Source of the DNA: Welwitschia mirabilis
Taxonomy: Eukaryota > Gnetophyta > Gnetopsida > Welwitschiales
NCBI GenBank assembly: GCA_051453625.1
Contig: JBOZIK010000001.1
Span: forward strand, 239,491,330 to 239,514,687
DNA length: 23,358 bases
Reading direction: 5' to 3'
Below the pieces are notes generated by a model. That model saw nothing but the letters and a program-made list of their open reading frames with translations. It did not search any database and had not been told where the DNA came from. The position numbers were made by a program, and so were the translations under genes. This document shows, piece after piece, positions 1 to 11,700 of this stretch. How positions within the stretch are numbered: position 1 is the first letter of the stretch; each line of letters starts with the position of its first letter.

Positions 1-470
1 CATCCTAATATCTTTTAAAGGAGTTAAATTTAATGGTATAATTTATAATCCTTCATGAATAATAATGAAAGCCATCTTAATAATGTGATTTTTATCCATT
101 AGTTGCTATCATTCTCTGACTATCATCTGAATTACAAGATGAACAACTATCAATAGAATAATGAACTTTCTATCTATGTATAGTATTCATCATCCACTAA
201 GTATCATCTAGATGATGGAATTAAGGACAATTATTTTCCATCTTTTAACCCTTCTAACCATCACTTCTCAGTCTAAATTAGATCCATGATGCTCTAGATC
301 AGTTCAGAGATGCCAAGAAAAGGTCCATACTATTAAAAATTGATGCTTCATTTGATCATCTTAATAGATCTTTAAATTCTTTTTGATTTACTTGGAAACT
401 TGTTAAATATACCTATTATCACACTTTAATAACAATATTAAATAGGCCAATTTGGCCTTGTAATATAACT
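1..470 (-). repeat. 3' LTR, partial (first 470 bp of the LTR in element orientation)
   Basis: This is the left copy of the long direct repeat. In element orientation its start lies at about 470 and it runs off the window at position 1. It matches 5055-5514 throughout with many transitions and small indels. The rest of this LTR, and any target-site duplication, lies outside the window. Confidence 0.6.
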
Positions 471-479
471 GCCCCCCAA
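471..479 (-). other. Polypurine tract candidate
   Basis: On the minus strand the sequence just before the left LTR reads CTTGGGGGGC. A run of six G in DNA this AT-rich, lying exactly between the internal region and the LTR start, is what a plus-strand primer tract of an LTR retroelement looks like. Its position supports the minus orientation of the element. Confidence 0.5.
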
Positions 480-480
480 G

Positions 481-2332
481 CCTTGATAGTCTTTAATAAA
501 GTAAGTGGAAAAGAATAGAAGTAAACCAAATTGAAAAAAGGATAAAACATAATACTCAAGTATAAAGGATCTTACATTATCAAATATAGGGTGAATATAA
601 AAAAGATATTCCAATTAAGCATCATAAAAAATATAGGCATTAGATTTAGAACTATGGTGATTGTTAAATGACAAACATATCTTTAATAAACGAATTCATT
701 TCAATTAATGCCAATCTATTGATAATTACAAAGATTCCGTCCCTATGAAATAGATAAATTTATTTTGAATTTTAAATAAGTTTGAAGGGATGAATAAAAG
801 GTAAAAGATAAGAAGTAAAAGAAATAAGTTAAAAGTTTCAAGGGATTTAAAATAAAAATTAAAATCCAAGAAGTAAAAACACAAACATAAAATAAACAAG
901 GAAAAGATAATAAAGCAAAGTAAGCTCAAGCATCATGAAAACAAATATTAAAATACTTAAATCCTTAATTCTAATCTCTCAAAACCTAATACTTTATTTG
1001 AAAGAAAATGAAATGCAATGTTTCTTATAATATTAAATGTATTACTCCAATGCTTTGATCATATGATAAATAGAAAAAGTATGATTAATAACTTAAAAAT
1101 TATCTAGCTTAAGGAATAGAAACAAACACATTTCATTAGAACATATTCCACTTGAAGTTGATCATGTAACATTAGTTTGTTATTCCTAATTAAAAATACA
1201 TGAATCTTAATTAGTAAAACATCATGGTTCTATTTGAATAGCATGGATGAAAATGACAATGTACTAATTGATTTTTGACATATCATAACTAAAGTTTTAA
1301 GCATCAACTTAAAAGATAACTGCAAACTAATAATACTTGATAATGTGATAATTACAACATACTTTAAGGTATACCTCCTTTTGCCTTAAATTCCTCACAT
1401 TATGGAGTGTTTATTTATAAAACACTAACCTTGCTTTTATCACAAGTGGTAGAACTCATTAGATAGGACATAAGTTGTTAAGAAAATTTGCCCTTAGTGT
1501 AGTAATCCTCAAGAAAGATTAGGAGTAATTATCAAAAGTAATTTCATAGTTTAAATTTATATTTTCTTTTTCTTTTAAGAATTATTTTTATTTTTATTTT
1601 TCTATTTTCATTTTTTAGCCAGAAATATAAAAAGATACGTTATGCTTATTAAAGTATTAATAACTTATAGCCTTAATAAATATGAAGTTGATAAAAAATC
1701 AAAGTGTACGATATGGAAAACTTAATTAAGCACATTTTCTTCTCCTAGAATAAGAGTTCATAGGATTTAAATGCTTTTCAATTAGCTAAAATCCAATTGA
1801 TCATCTATAAATCACAAAATCCTAAAATGCTTAAACATACTACATGATGAAAATCTAAAGCAAAATCAAGTTAATTAATGTTGGAAGAGATAAACTATTT
1901 GAATAATCATATTTACATAAGGGTAATGGTGGGCATTTTCTTCAGAAAAGAGGATTTAATAAATCAATAGCTATAAGAAAACTGTAATTTCTTTTATTTT
2001 TGTTTATCCAGAAGATAGATATTTCAACATAGTTATTACATTTTACTTTTTAAAAAAAAAATAAGAGCCAAACTATATAGAAAACAATTGATAGAACATA
2101 AAAGGTTTACACTCATTCTTGAATCAAATCAATTCATGAAAAAGAAAATAAATTGATAACACCTTAATAACATAAATTTTATAAGCCAAATAACAAGTGA
2201 ATAATTGATGAATTTCATTGAAAAATAATCTCTTATCAGATTAATGTAAAATGTTATTGACATTCCATGATTTATCAATGGCACTACTTAAAGAATAGAT
2301 CCAAGAAATATTAGGAGGCTTTTTAAATAATT
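481..2332. other. Internal region of the LTR element, no recognisable coding
   Basis: This is 1.85 kb of AT-rich sequence between the polypurine tract and the broken reading frame. Both strands were read for pol motifs (YxDD-type reverse transcriptase, HHCC or DDE integrase, RNase H) and none was found. The longest open frame (929-726, minus) is a low-complexity Phe/Leu-rich translation of an A-rich stretch and is not considered a gene. Confidence 0.4.
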
Positions 2333-3546
2333 AATTAAGCATGTTTAGTATGATTAAGAAGTTCCCTAAGATTTAACTTAAGACATGGGTTTACCTCAAG
2401 AAGATAAGGATGTTTCTAATTTAATACTCTAAGAAATCCCAAATTATATTTTTTAGAAGTAGGAGGTAATGTGGAGGTGGGATCAGAAAGAAGAATGGTA
2501 TTTTTATTTTCACTCAAAAGCATAAGTGGGACAAATGGAAAAACATTTTTAATAGGATTAAACCCTTCAAGTTTAATTACTTCACAGGATGTAAGAATTC
2601 TATCTTCTATTTGGTTTTGTTGAATTTCTATAACTTATTCCTTATCCTTATTTTCTTTATTATTTGAATTATCAAGTTGTTTCATATCATCATTTTTTAA
2701 ATTATTAGTTTCATCAAAAAGCTTACATAGAGAAATGGGGTTACTATGTTCATCATAAGTTGGAAAATTTTCAAACATTTCTAGAATTGATTCCTCCCTT
2801 TCACATTGGTTTTCTAAGAGTAAGTGGATACTGGGAATATAATTTGATATGTCTACATTATCCTATGATGAATTGTCATCCTCATCATTATTGTTTAATA
2901 CAAGAGTTGAAATTTGACTGTCCTCACTTTGGTTTTCTTCTTTTGAACATTGTCCATCTAAAAGTACATCATCAAAATAGAAGTTATTACTAACTATATC
3001 CATTTTAATGTTTTTCTCCTCAATAGACATGGTAGTAGAGGATTGAAAATGTTGTGTTTTAAGAGAACATTGAGAGATTTTATTTCCTAACCCTGTTTGC
3101 TGAAATATGCCTATAGGATTATTCATGTCCTTGTTGGTGGCCTCTTGCATTTTTTTAAGTTCTTCTATGAATCATGAAGTAAATTATCTTGGTTTCTTTC
3201 ATGACTAGAAGAACTTAATGGACATAAAGGGTCTATTTCATCTTAATATTACTATATTGAAGGGGGTTGACATATGCTAAATCATTTATGAAATGATTTT
3301 CTAAATGAGGTAGGAATCTTAAAATGTTGAAACTCATCATCATTATTCCTACATGAAGGCTGAAAAAAGAAGGGAAAAAAGAGAGAGGTTGGAATAAAAA
3401 AAGATCCCAATTCCTATTTTTAACGTCATTTTTCATTGATAACTCTCTTCTTTTTGCAAATATTTTACATAATGTTCATTTACTGTGATCCATAGAGTCC
3501 AAGTTTCTCTTTTTCTAAGCAAATATTTCTCATAGGATTCTTTTAC
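2333..3546 (-). pseudogene. Broken reading frame of unknown family in the gag position of the LTR element
   Basis: The minus strand here has protein-like content over about 1.2 kb. It opens at 3546 with a stretch containing WTLWITVNEHYVKYLQ, meets TGA at 3435, is open in another frame over 3436-3233, changes frame again near 3240 and near 3170, and then runs in one frame from about 3166 to 2333. That last part is interrupted by only a few stops, including TAG at 2865 and one TAA; each is one transition from a Gln codon. It is rich in Asp, Glu, Asn, Ser and Lys, for example around NNNDEDDNSS. I do not recognise the family and see no CCHC knuckle. The position after a primer site suggests a gag or accessory protein. 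Such low stop density in very AT-rich DNA supports former coding. Confidence 0.5.
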
Positions 3547-3980
3547 CATTACCCATAGAAATAGATGAAAAGAATGAAACAAGACGAATTAATTTGGTAA
3601 GATAATCACTAAGATCTTTGAAATCATAAGGTGTAGATCAATCTTACTAAGTAAGAATTTATCAATTTTAAAAGCATGAGATAAACGTAAATTTTTGATG
3701 ATAATTTCTAAGATTGAACTGAGTGCAAAGAGTAGGCTTAAAGTAGTAGTCTTCAAGTTAACACACAAAACTAACAATGACATGAAAAGAAAAATTCATA
3801 GAGATTAAAATAAAAGAAAAATAAAGAAAACTAATTAAAACTCAAGATAAATTAAGAAATAAAAAGTGCAAGTTAAAATAAGAAAAGAAAATAAAAATTG
3901 TATGTACACACTACACAAGTAAATAACTTAAAACTGAATTAGTTACTTCTGTAATAAGAACCAACCTTCCAAACTTCCTT

Positions 3981-4000
3981 GAACTCCTCCTCAACACCAA
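3981..4000 (-). other. Primer binding site candidate of the LTR element
   Basis: On the minus strand, just inside the 5' LTR, the sequence reads TTGGTGTTGAGGAGGAGTTC. Many plant LTR elements start their primer site with TGGCGCC; TGGTGTT is what two C-to-T changes in that motif would give. The tRNA cannot be named with certainty and only the first bases fit. Confidence 0.3.
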
Positions 4001-4012
4001 TTTATTAGAGTG

Positions 4013-5514
4013 TGCATATTGTATGCTTTTATTTGATTAATAATATTCAATAATAACCTATTATGTTAAGTATCTAATACATAAATACACACACATTCAT
4101 ATAGGGATCAACCTAATGTCATACTTTAGAAAGGAATCCAAAAGTACAACTGAAAAAGTACTTCATTCAAAAAAGGAATAAAAAACATTTTTTATTTAAT
4201 TTTAGAATATTAATAAATGATAATGTAATTCTAAATGCAATTCAAAAATGAAATACAATCCTAAGTATAGTTTACTAATCAATTTTACCAATTCATTATC
4301 ACCTAGATTAATCCTTATAATCTATATCAATTACAAATTAATGTCAGTTCAATTGTAACCAACATGGACTATAAATAAGATAAAATGAAAATTGATAGAA
4401 AAATGATGTTTTATTAATTATACTGCTTTGTATATGAGCTAAAATGTAGTTTCTTCTTAATGAATGATACACAACCTAATACCAAGGTAAGATCCTCTCT
4501 TAAGCTAGTTAGATCCCTTGTTCAATTGAACTCTAAACATCACAAAAGTAATTGATGCATGCAAGATGAAAATTGAGGAATCTAAGAGGGGTATTTATAG
4601 TTTTAGATCATCAGTATTAATAATAGACTAAAAGTATTCATATCACTAATTTTATAGTTGATTTGATATGTTTTACATTCATTAAAGTCATTGTCCTGCA
4701 TTGTCCTGCTGGGTATTAGCTGGACAACTAGGGGAATGACATGAGATTTTATTCTATAATATCTAGCTATCTTCCACACATATTCTTGGTGTAACATCTG
4801 AATTTCACCCACTAGATGTTACATGGATAACTAGGGAGATGATGGCTATCATGGGTATCATTCTATATGTCCTCCAAATGACGAATAAGACAACACTTCT
4901 TTTAAAACCTTCTCTATCTTGATGGTTATAACTAGATTTTCTCTTAATATTTCATGCTTGCCTAGACTAGAATTGATCTTTTTTCATCCTTTACAAGTGC
5001 ATTGATCAAGATTGAATGTATTATGGACTTGATCATGGCTTCTAAATTTATTGACTTATCTCAGTACCTTAATGGTATAATTTGTCATCCTTCCTAAAGG
5101 CTAGTTAGAGCCATCTTTCTAATGTGATTTTTCTTATAATTGGCTGTTGTTTTGTGATTTTCATTGGGATGACTAGCTAGATTAATATTATCACATTAAT
5201 AAACTTTTTATTTATGTAAAGTATTCATTGTCTGCTGAGTATCATTTGAGTAATGGGATGGATGACATTTCTTTCCCATTTTTTATCCCTTTTGATCATT
5301 ACTTCTCATTCTAAATTAAATCCATAATGTTCTAGATAAGTTAAGCTGTTTGAAATATGCCAAGAAAAGGAACATAATATTAGAAATTAATGTTTCATTT
5401 AATTAGCTTGATAGATTTTTAAATTCTTCATGATTTTCTTGGAAACTTATCAAATATACATACAATTGTGTTTTAGTAGTACTGTCTAATAGGCTAATTT
5501 GGTATTGTAAGACA
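4013..5514 (-). repeat. 5' LTR, about 1.5 kb
   Basis: The right-hand copy of the long direct repeat; its right part matches 1-470. In element orientation it starts TGTCTTACAATACC at 5514 and should end near 4013, just before the primer site. The inner boundary is approximate because the matching part of the other LTR lies outside the window. Inside it are a 10-bp doublet (TTGTCCTGCA, 4691-4710) and a diverged pair of about 40 bp (4718-4759 and 4821-4867, sharing ACTAGGG and ATTCTATA). Confidence 0.5.
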
Positions 5515-5644
5515 TCTAACAATTAATACATAATAAGCTAACATATGATAATTTATAAAAATCTTCTCAAAAATTTTAGCACATTGATGATAAAGACGTT
5601 AAATAATATTATAAGTCTAGATTAGGCAGGGTTTGTAAAAGACA

Positions 5645-6166
5645 AGCATATAATTGATCATATCATCCTTATTCAAAATATAATCTATTTAGTACTTCAC
5701 TAAGAAGAATTATCTATTTTATTAAAATTAAATATAAACAAGGCTTTTCACATCATTGATTAGATGTATTAGAACAAGTTTTAAAGCAAATGAATTTTTC
5801 AAGTCATTAAACTAATAAGTTAATGGCCTATTGTACAAGAACTAACTACTCTTTCTTAGTTAATGGTCAAATAAAAGGATACTTCAAGATAACTAATAAA
5901 GTATATCAAATACACTCACTTTGTTTCTTATTATTTGTTATAGTAATAAAAATATTAAGTATCCTTATATATAATGCAAAGAAGAATAAAAGATTTATAA
6001 GCATAAGACCATCTTAGAATTATAGAGGCTATACTCACTGACAGTTGGCAGACGATACTTTGATACATTTGTAAGAAACTAACTAGAATTTAAATCTTAT
6101 TAAGAATGTGTTATATGCTTTAGAAAGAACTTAAGCTTGATTATTAACATTTATAAGAGTGTAACA
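5645..6166 (+). repeat. Tandem duplication in LINE 1, first unit
   Basis: This unit runs from GCATATAATTGATCA to the TTTATAAGAGTGTAAC block and covers reverse-transcriptase motifs from the AGFVK region to just after ADDT. It is repeated immediately downstream with an offset of 518 bp in its first half and 491 bp after a deletion in the second unit. Confidence 0.8.
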
Positions 6167-6640
6167 TACAACTGATCATGTCATCCTTATTTATGATATA
6201 ATATATTGAGTACTCCATTAAGAATACTTACCTATTCCATTAAAATTAGATATAAATAAGGCTTGTCATATGACCAATTAGGTGTATTAGAGTAGGTTTT
6301 GGAGCAAGTGAGCTTTCTAACTCATTGAATTAATAAGTTAATGGCCTATAGTTAATGATAAAATAAAGGGATACTTCGAGATAACTAATGAAGTATATCA
6401 ATGAGACCCACTCTATTCTTCTTATTCATTATATTAGTGAAAGGATTACGTATATTTATATATAATGCAAAGAAAAATAAAAGGTTTATAAGGATAAGAC
6501 CATCTTGGAATTATAAAGATTATACTCACTCATAGTTCATAGATGATATTATGATATTTTTAATTCTTTTAGAGAGGCCCTATTCTTAACTATTAACTTT
6601 TATAAGGGTGTGACATATGATCTTAACATAAATAAAAAAG
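6167..6640 (+). repeat. Tandem duplication in LINE 1, second unit
   Basis: A diverged second copy of the preceding unit. Shared blocks include TTAATGGCCTAT, GGATACTTC, ATATAATGCAAAGAA and GGATAAGACCATCTT. It lacks about 27 bp of the first copy after TTAATGGCCTAT. Downstream the LINE continues normally into the thumb region, so the duplication is internal to one element and not two insertions. Confidence 0.75.
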
Positions 6641-7355
6641 AAATGATTAATTTTAGTAACATAGTTGGGTGTAGCCTAAATGAGTTACCATTTAAATACC
6701 TTAGAATGTACTTATCTAAGAGATGAATGTTTAAGATGTATTAGCATCCTATCTTAGAAAACTAGAATTGAAGCTTCATGTTTAAAATTTTAAACTTTTA
6801 AGCTAAGCAAGATGCATAGAACGTATCCTAGAATGCATGTAAATAGTGCCCCTCTATCTCATGTCCTACTTTGAAATGCTATAATTAGTTACTATTTAGA
6901 TTGAAAAAATGCAACATGGTTTTATTTGGAATCATGCTCAATCTAAGAAAAAATTTCATTTTTGCTTATGTATCTATTACTTTTTTGAGATAGATGGTTG
7001 TGAATTTAGAAGACTTAAAAATCTTAACATGGAACTACTAGATAAGTTGTCAATGAAAATAGTAAATTAGAATTAAAAAGAATGGATGAAAGTTATATAC
7101 ACCAAATACCTCTATGATAGGCTTTCCTTCTAGAATTATCTGATAATAATTAATACCTCATGTTTTTGGCATATTATGGAGGGCACTTAGCTATAAGACT
7201 ATGATTGTCTACAAAGGAATCTAAAAAATGGACACTTCATAATAATACCTGTAGAGCATAATAATATATTTATAAATACAAAGCAAAATGATATCTTTGT
7301 AAATTAAAAAAAATCTATCGTAAAGAGTATTCTTGTTCATGATGAAAATTATACC

Positions 7356-7372
7356 AAAAAAAAAAAAAAAAA
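7356..7372 (+). repeat. Poly-A run of 17
   Basis: An uninterrupted A-run shortly after the last recognisable LINE 1 sequence. It could be a retroposon tail, but LINE 1 has no recognisable ORF2 end before it, so the link is uncertain. Confidence 0.4.
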
Positions 7373-8739
7373 CAACATGAGTAGGATCTACTTAATATTT
7401 GATGGCATATTACACATACATCCTTTTTATTGTGATGTGGCTAATTTTTTATGTCATCTCTTCTTCTTATGTAGGGCTTTCACTAGAATTATGGGAGAGA
7501 GTAATGAAAGTTATTAGTTAAAACATAATTTTTTATCAAAGTTGTATCAATAATTTTAGTACATGGGAGGGTATAATAAATTTAGATTAAAGACAAAGTC
7601 AGCTATGGATGTTCCCTTTTGCTTTTATTTTATACTCAATTTGGTTATATTAAAATTGCAGGATTGTTAAGTAATATGAGTAGAGCTTAGATTAGGTATG
7701 GGTGATTATGCTTCACTATTAGTGTCTTTTTGCCTTTATCTAATCTAAATTTTAATAGTTCTCAAACTTTAAAAGGTTTAACTAGAGTAATGTTTTTATA
7801 GATGGCACAAAGATAATTAGCTCTATCAAAGAATTACCAATTACATGTCAGGATATGAAAGCATACCTGGATGACGAGGTTGCTTCAAACTTGTAAGGTT
7901 GATATAGATAATGAAATACATTAAAATAAGTAGGAAGATAAAAGGGATTTTAGGTCTTTATCCTATTATCCACTATTTTAATTTGATGCCATTTTCAAAT
8001 ATTGATTGGTTATTCAACAAAATTTTTTCTCTTTCTTGAAATGCATTAATGCCTTGTTATGGGCATTTTCTAAGCTAGGGCAACAAATTCTTACTATTTG
8101 ATTTTGAACTTACTATAATGAAAGCTAATCTAATATGGAGAAACTAATTTGTATTTTACATGTTTTATTTTTTACCATCATTTTTTAATTATGTATTATA
8201 ATTCACGATCTTCTTAATTAAGGGATTTACTCTAGAGAGAAAATATTTATATGTAGCAATTAGTAGCTGAATTTGGATATGTTTAATCAAGGTAATAGAG
8301 GTAACCCAACTATTTTGTGGTTGTGTGATGGCCACAACAGAGTCATATTTATGTTTTTATTAAAAAATATTTATTTTAAATAATTAATACTACTAATTTA
8401 TGTTATAAAAAATTAATGATTACGTAATCTTCATAGTTGGTAATTGAAAATTCAAGAATCAAAGGATGAAACACTACAACTAAAAATCTATGATATCATT
8501 AAGTTGTGTATAGAATTTTGATTCATATGATTACAACTAGGCTATATCAATAAGCTATGAATGAAACATGATATTAAATGAATAACATAATAAGAAAAAT
8601 GATACTATAAAATTCATAACATTAAGAACAATATTAGCTATAATATAGATATATTTGAAATCAACAAACTTGTTCATCATTCATGATGTTTAATTATTTC
8701 TAATGTTGGAATTTTTTAGAAATTTCTTTGGTGCAATAT
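7373..8739. other. AT-rich spacer between LINE 1 and LINE 2
   Basis: About 1.4 kb without a recognised gene. Short plus-strand stretches look protein-like, for example DGTKIISSIKELPITCQDMK near 7800-7860, which could be debris of a LINE ORF1 or of the end of LINE 1, but no family motif is visible. Confidence 0.35.
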
Positions 8740-11700
8740 TAAGTTTCAAAATTCCTTTTTTAGTGTTCTAGATATTTTGTTTTGAATTAGCCTCATGATA
8801 GGGATATATTATGGTAATGAAATCCTTCCTGTTAGTTTAATCATTGTTAGAGATTTTAATATGGTGGAATATGGAAATGATTGAACTTCTACCTCAAGTT
8901 TATCTCTTCATTCATATGAATTACAGGATTGACTTAGCTTCAAGATGAAATTCCAATTGCATGATGTTATTAGTAAATCTTGGAGTAAATTTTCCTCCTA
9001 ATTTACTTGTTTTAATCATTACTATGGCTCTAAGATGACTTTTTCTAGACTAGATAATTACTAAATTTTAACCATGCTTCATTTCTATTCTAAAGTTAGT
9101 TATTATAATCTTGTATACATACTTTTTTCTACTTAGTTATTTGATCATTTTAATATTTTAGTTAATCTACTCATGCCTAGTGGAAGTCATAAAGTTATGC
9201 ACAATTCTTATGTTTTCAACATAGTATTGTTAAAATCTCAAGATTTCAAGCATATCTATATTCAAGATTGAAATCTTGTTTCAAAACCTTGTAATTCTTT
9301 AAGATATATTTATTATTTGACAATATCCTTTTTTAGATACAACTATTAGTTAGAGACATTTGCAAAAAATTTAAGATTAAGAAACAAGATTTTCAAATAT
9401 AAATGTTTTAGTGTTTAACCTGGCTTTAGGATAAGGCTATTTATGGTATGTGTTTAAATGAAGAGCTTCAACTTCCATAACAGAGTAGATTACGATTAAA
9501 ATAACTTAAGCATTATGATGCCATGGGTGCTTATTTGAAAGCTAGGTTGAAATGGATTTAAGTTAGAGATTCTACTTTTAAGAATTTTTCAACCTATTTA
9601 AGAGAATACTTTCCATACTAATATTGAAAAAATTTAAGATGATGATTTATCCTTCACTCATCCTAAAGAGATTTACAATTTTTTTTTAAAACAAAACTCT
9701 ATAGGACACTTTATTTTTGGGAATCCCATATCGTTAGGTTATTTAGATTTAGCTTCATAGGTAGTAAAGTAGGAAATTATTTACTTTTTATTAAAGATCT
9801 ATGTCAAGATTTATGGGATATACCATCTGGTACTAATCTAGGAATTGATGGTTTTCTAATTAAGTTTTACAAGTGGGCTTGCGACTTATTAGGTACAGAT
9901 CTTTGAAAACTTTACACGAAAGGAATTCAATCTATTTTCATTAGAGAGTGCTCTAAAATAAGGATTATTAAATTTATTTCTAAGCAGGTGATCCTTTATT
10001 TAGAAATAACTAGTAGCATATCACTTTATTATGTATTACTTATAAGATTATGGCTAAAGCAATTTCTAATAAGGTTAAACCTTTTCTTCATTCTTTAGTG
10101 CTCAAAGAACATAGAGGATTTCATAGTAGAAGATATATTCTTAAAACTATTTTGGCTTTCATTAAAGATCTTAAATGGACTTTCGATTGTGTTAATAAAG
10201 CTTTACTACTTTAATTGGATTTTATTAAGGCTTATGACTAAATAAGCTAGGTGTATCTTTTAACATTCTAAATCACTTGTAGTTAGGTAATTAATTTATT
10301 TTATATATTAAGATTGTTTTACTAATGCATCCACTATGCTTTCAGTGAATGACACTAGATTTGAGATATTTTCTTTGCAATGCTCTATTTCACAGGTTTC
10401 TCCTTTTTCTCCCCTCCTTTATTTGCATGTTATAGATTTTCTAGTTTAGCTTACTTTCTTAAATAGTTTAAGTGTGATTATTTGTTATGAGTAATTGATT
10501 TAGTTGGTGGTAAAAAATCTATTCCTTTTAATAAGCATGTTGATGATACCTTTTTGGCATCACAAAACACAAATAGTAACATCAATTTTGCCTAGTATTC
10601 TATTGAGATATTTTATGATGCTTTTGCTTCCAAAATTATATAGAATAAGGATAATCTTATTACCAACTAGTAGAACACTCTCAATGATTAAAATTTAGAT
10701 ATGAAAATTACTTGGATTCAACCAAAGGGATCCTTTAGAATGTTGAAAATGTTTACCTCTCTTATAGCTTTATGAGCTGTACATTGGAATATTATGATTT
10801 AGAAGATTAAGAACAAAATTAAGAAATGGCATAGCATGGCATTGAAATTATCAAAGAAATGAGTACTAGTTAAACACCTTCTTTTAGCTATTCTAGTTTG
10901 CTTTTTAAGCTTTATGATTCTTTCATCCAATGCTTTTCATGTATGTTCATTCACCCTTTCTAATTTCTTATTTCATATTTAACCTACTAAAAAAGGATTT
11001 TATAGAGATTCTTAGGAAAAGTGTATTATTTTGGTTGAATCCAATGGTCTTGGAATTTTAGATTTTCATAAGCAAGTTCGTTCTTTTGCCATTAAAATTA
11101 TCATTCATACTTATTCTAGCTGTCAAGGTTAGAAAGAAATTTTAAGCTATGAGTGCAAGTGGCTTATGAATAAACTAAGTGACATTTAGATATTTTTAGT
11201 TTTATCTATATTTTTTAACCCAAAATTTAACTCAAAAGTTAAGAATAAAGGTGGGACTAGTCCCTTTTAGATTTTATGAGATTGTTAGTTGAAATAGAGA
11301 TCTCAGTTAAGAATTTATCAGTTTCTTTTTTACTACTTTACTATTGGTAGGATTTTAGCTTTTCATAATATTTTGTTTAATATAGGACATATTCATGGAA
11401 ATTAATTAAGAATATCAAGGAAAAGGTTTTTGTTTTTTTAAGTAATTTTAAATACTAAAATAATCAAGTTTGCTTGCTTCTACCAAATCTCACATTTGTA
11501 TGCAATTGTAATCATTTTTGATAATTGTTCAAGCTTTCAAATAATCTATGAATCTCTAGGATTTCATTCATTAGATAAAATTAAAGCATAGTAAATCTTC
11601 TAGTTAAATACATTTGTACTTTCTTTCATAGGATATTGATTATACTAAGATTTTGATAAGGTGGGGTTTAAGTAACATTGTTAATTATCTAAAAATCTTT

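Larger units (their letters stand above)
1..5514 (-). mobile_element. Degenerate LTR retroelement, minus orientation, 3' end cut by window edge
   Basis: Positions 1-470 and about 5055-5514 are diverged direct copies (about three quarters identical by eye). They share blocks such as AATGGTATAATTT, GCCAAGAAAAGG and CTTGGAAACTT and end together near TTGTAA. Read on the minus strand, 5514 starts TGTCTTACAATACC, a normal LTR start. A G-run like a polypurine tract precedes the left copy, and a candidate primer site follows the right one at 4000-3981. The internal part is about 3.5 kb. It contains a broken reading frame in the gag position, but I could not find protease, integrase, reverse transcriptase or RNase H motifs, so the element looks non-autonomous or decayed beyond recognition. 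The superfamily is not assigned. Confidence 0.6.
5515..7260 (+). pseudogene. LINE reverse transcriptase remnant (LINE 1)
   Basis: The plus-strand translation follows the order of a plant L1-type ORF2. It shows a decayed fingers segment ending IIYK (about 5545), AGFVKDKHIIDHIIL, then LNINKAFHIID (the LDxxKAFD motif), FLVNGQIKGYF, and the catalytic ADDT at 6048-6059. In the second internal copy the catalytic site reads IDD (Asp pair at 6542-6547). After that come NELPFKYLRMYLSKR (canonical LPFKYLG), NLEDLKIL and ILWRALSY, as in the thumb and C-terminal part. The frame holds many stops and several frameshifts, so it is dead. The endonuclease half is missing because the sequence starts abruptly at the LTR edge. 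No zinc knuckle was seen before the A-run at 7356. Confidence 0.8.

Noticed and set aside
726-929. Minus-strand Phe/Leu-rich frame of 67 residues resembling a membrane peptide
   Set aside because: It is the translation of an A-rich strand; the composition explains the hydrophobicity and no start context or homology is visible.
3589-3783. Minus-strand Leu/Ile-rich frame of 64 residues
   Set aside because: It lies between the primer site and the better-supported frame of the LTR element, shows no motif and has composition typical of AT-rich DNA.
4586-4598. GGGGTATTTATAG as a TATA box on the plus strand
   Set aside because: It lies inside the LTR, which by its ends, polypurine tract and primer site is on the minus strand; the word is common in AT-rich DNA.
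7356-7372. Poly-A run as the certain 3' tail of LINE 1
   Set aside because: No C-terminal knuckle or ORF2 end was found before it, so it could be an independent A-run.
10504-10698. Plus-strand open frame of 64 residues
   Set aside because: It is in a different frame from the VDDT reverse-transcriptase motif at 10539 and is a shadow of LINE 2.
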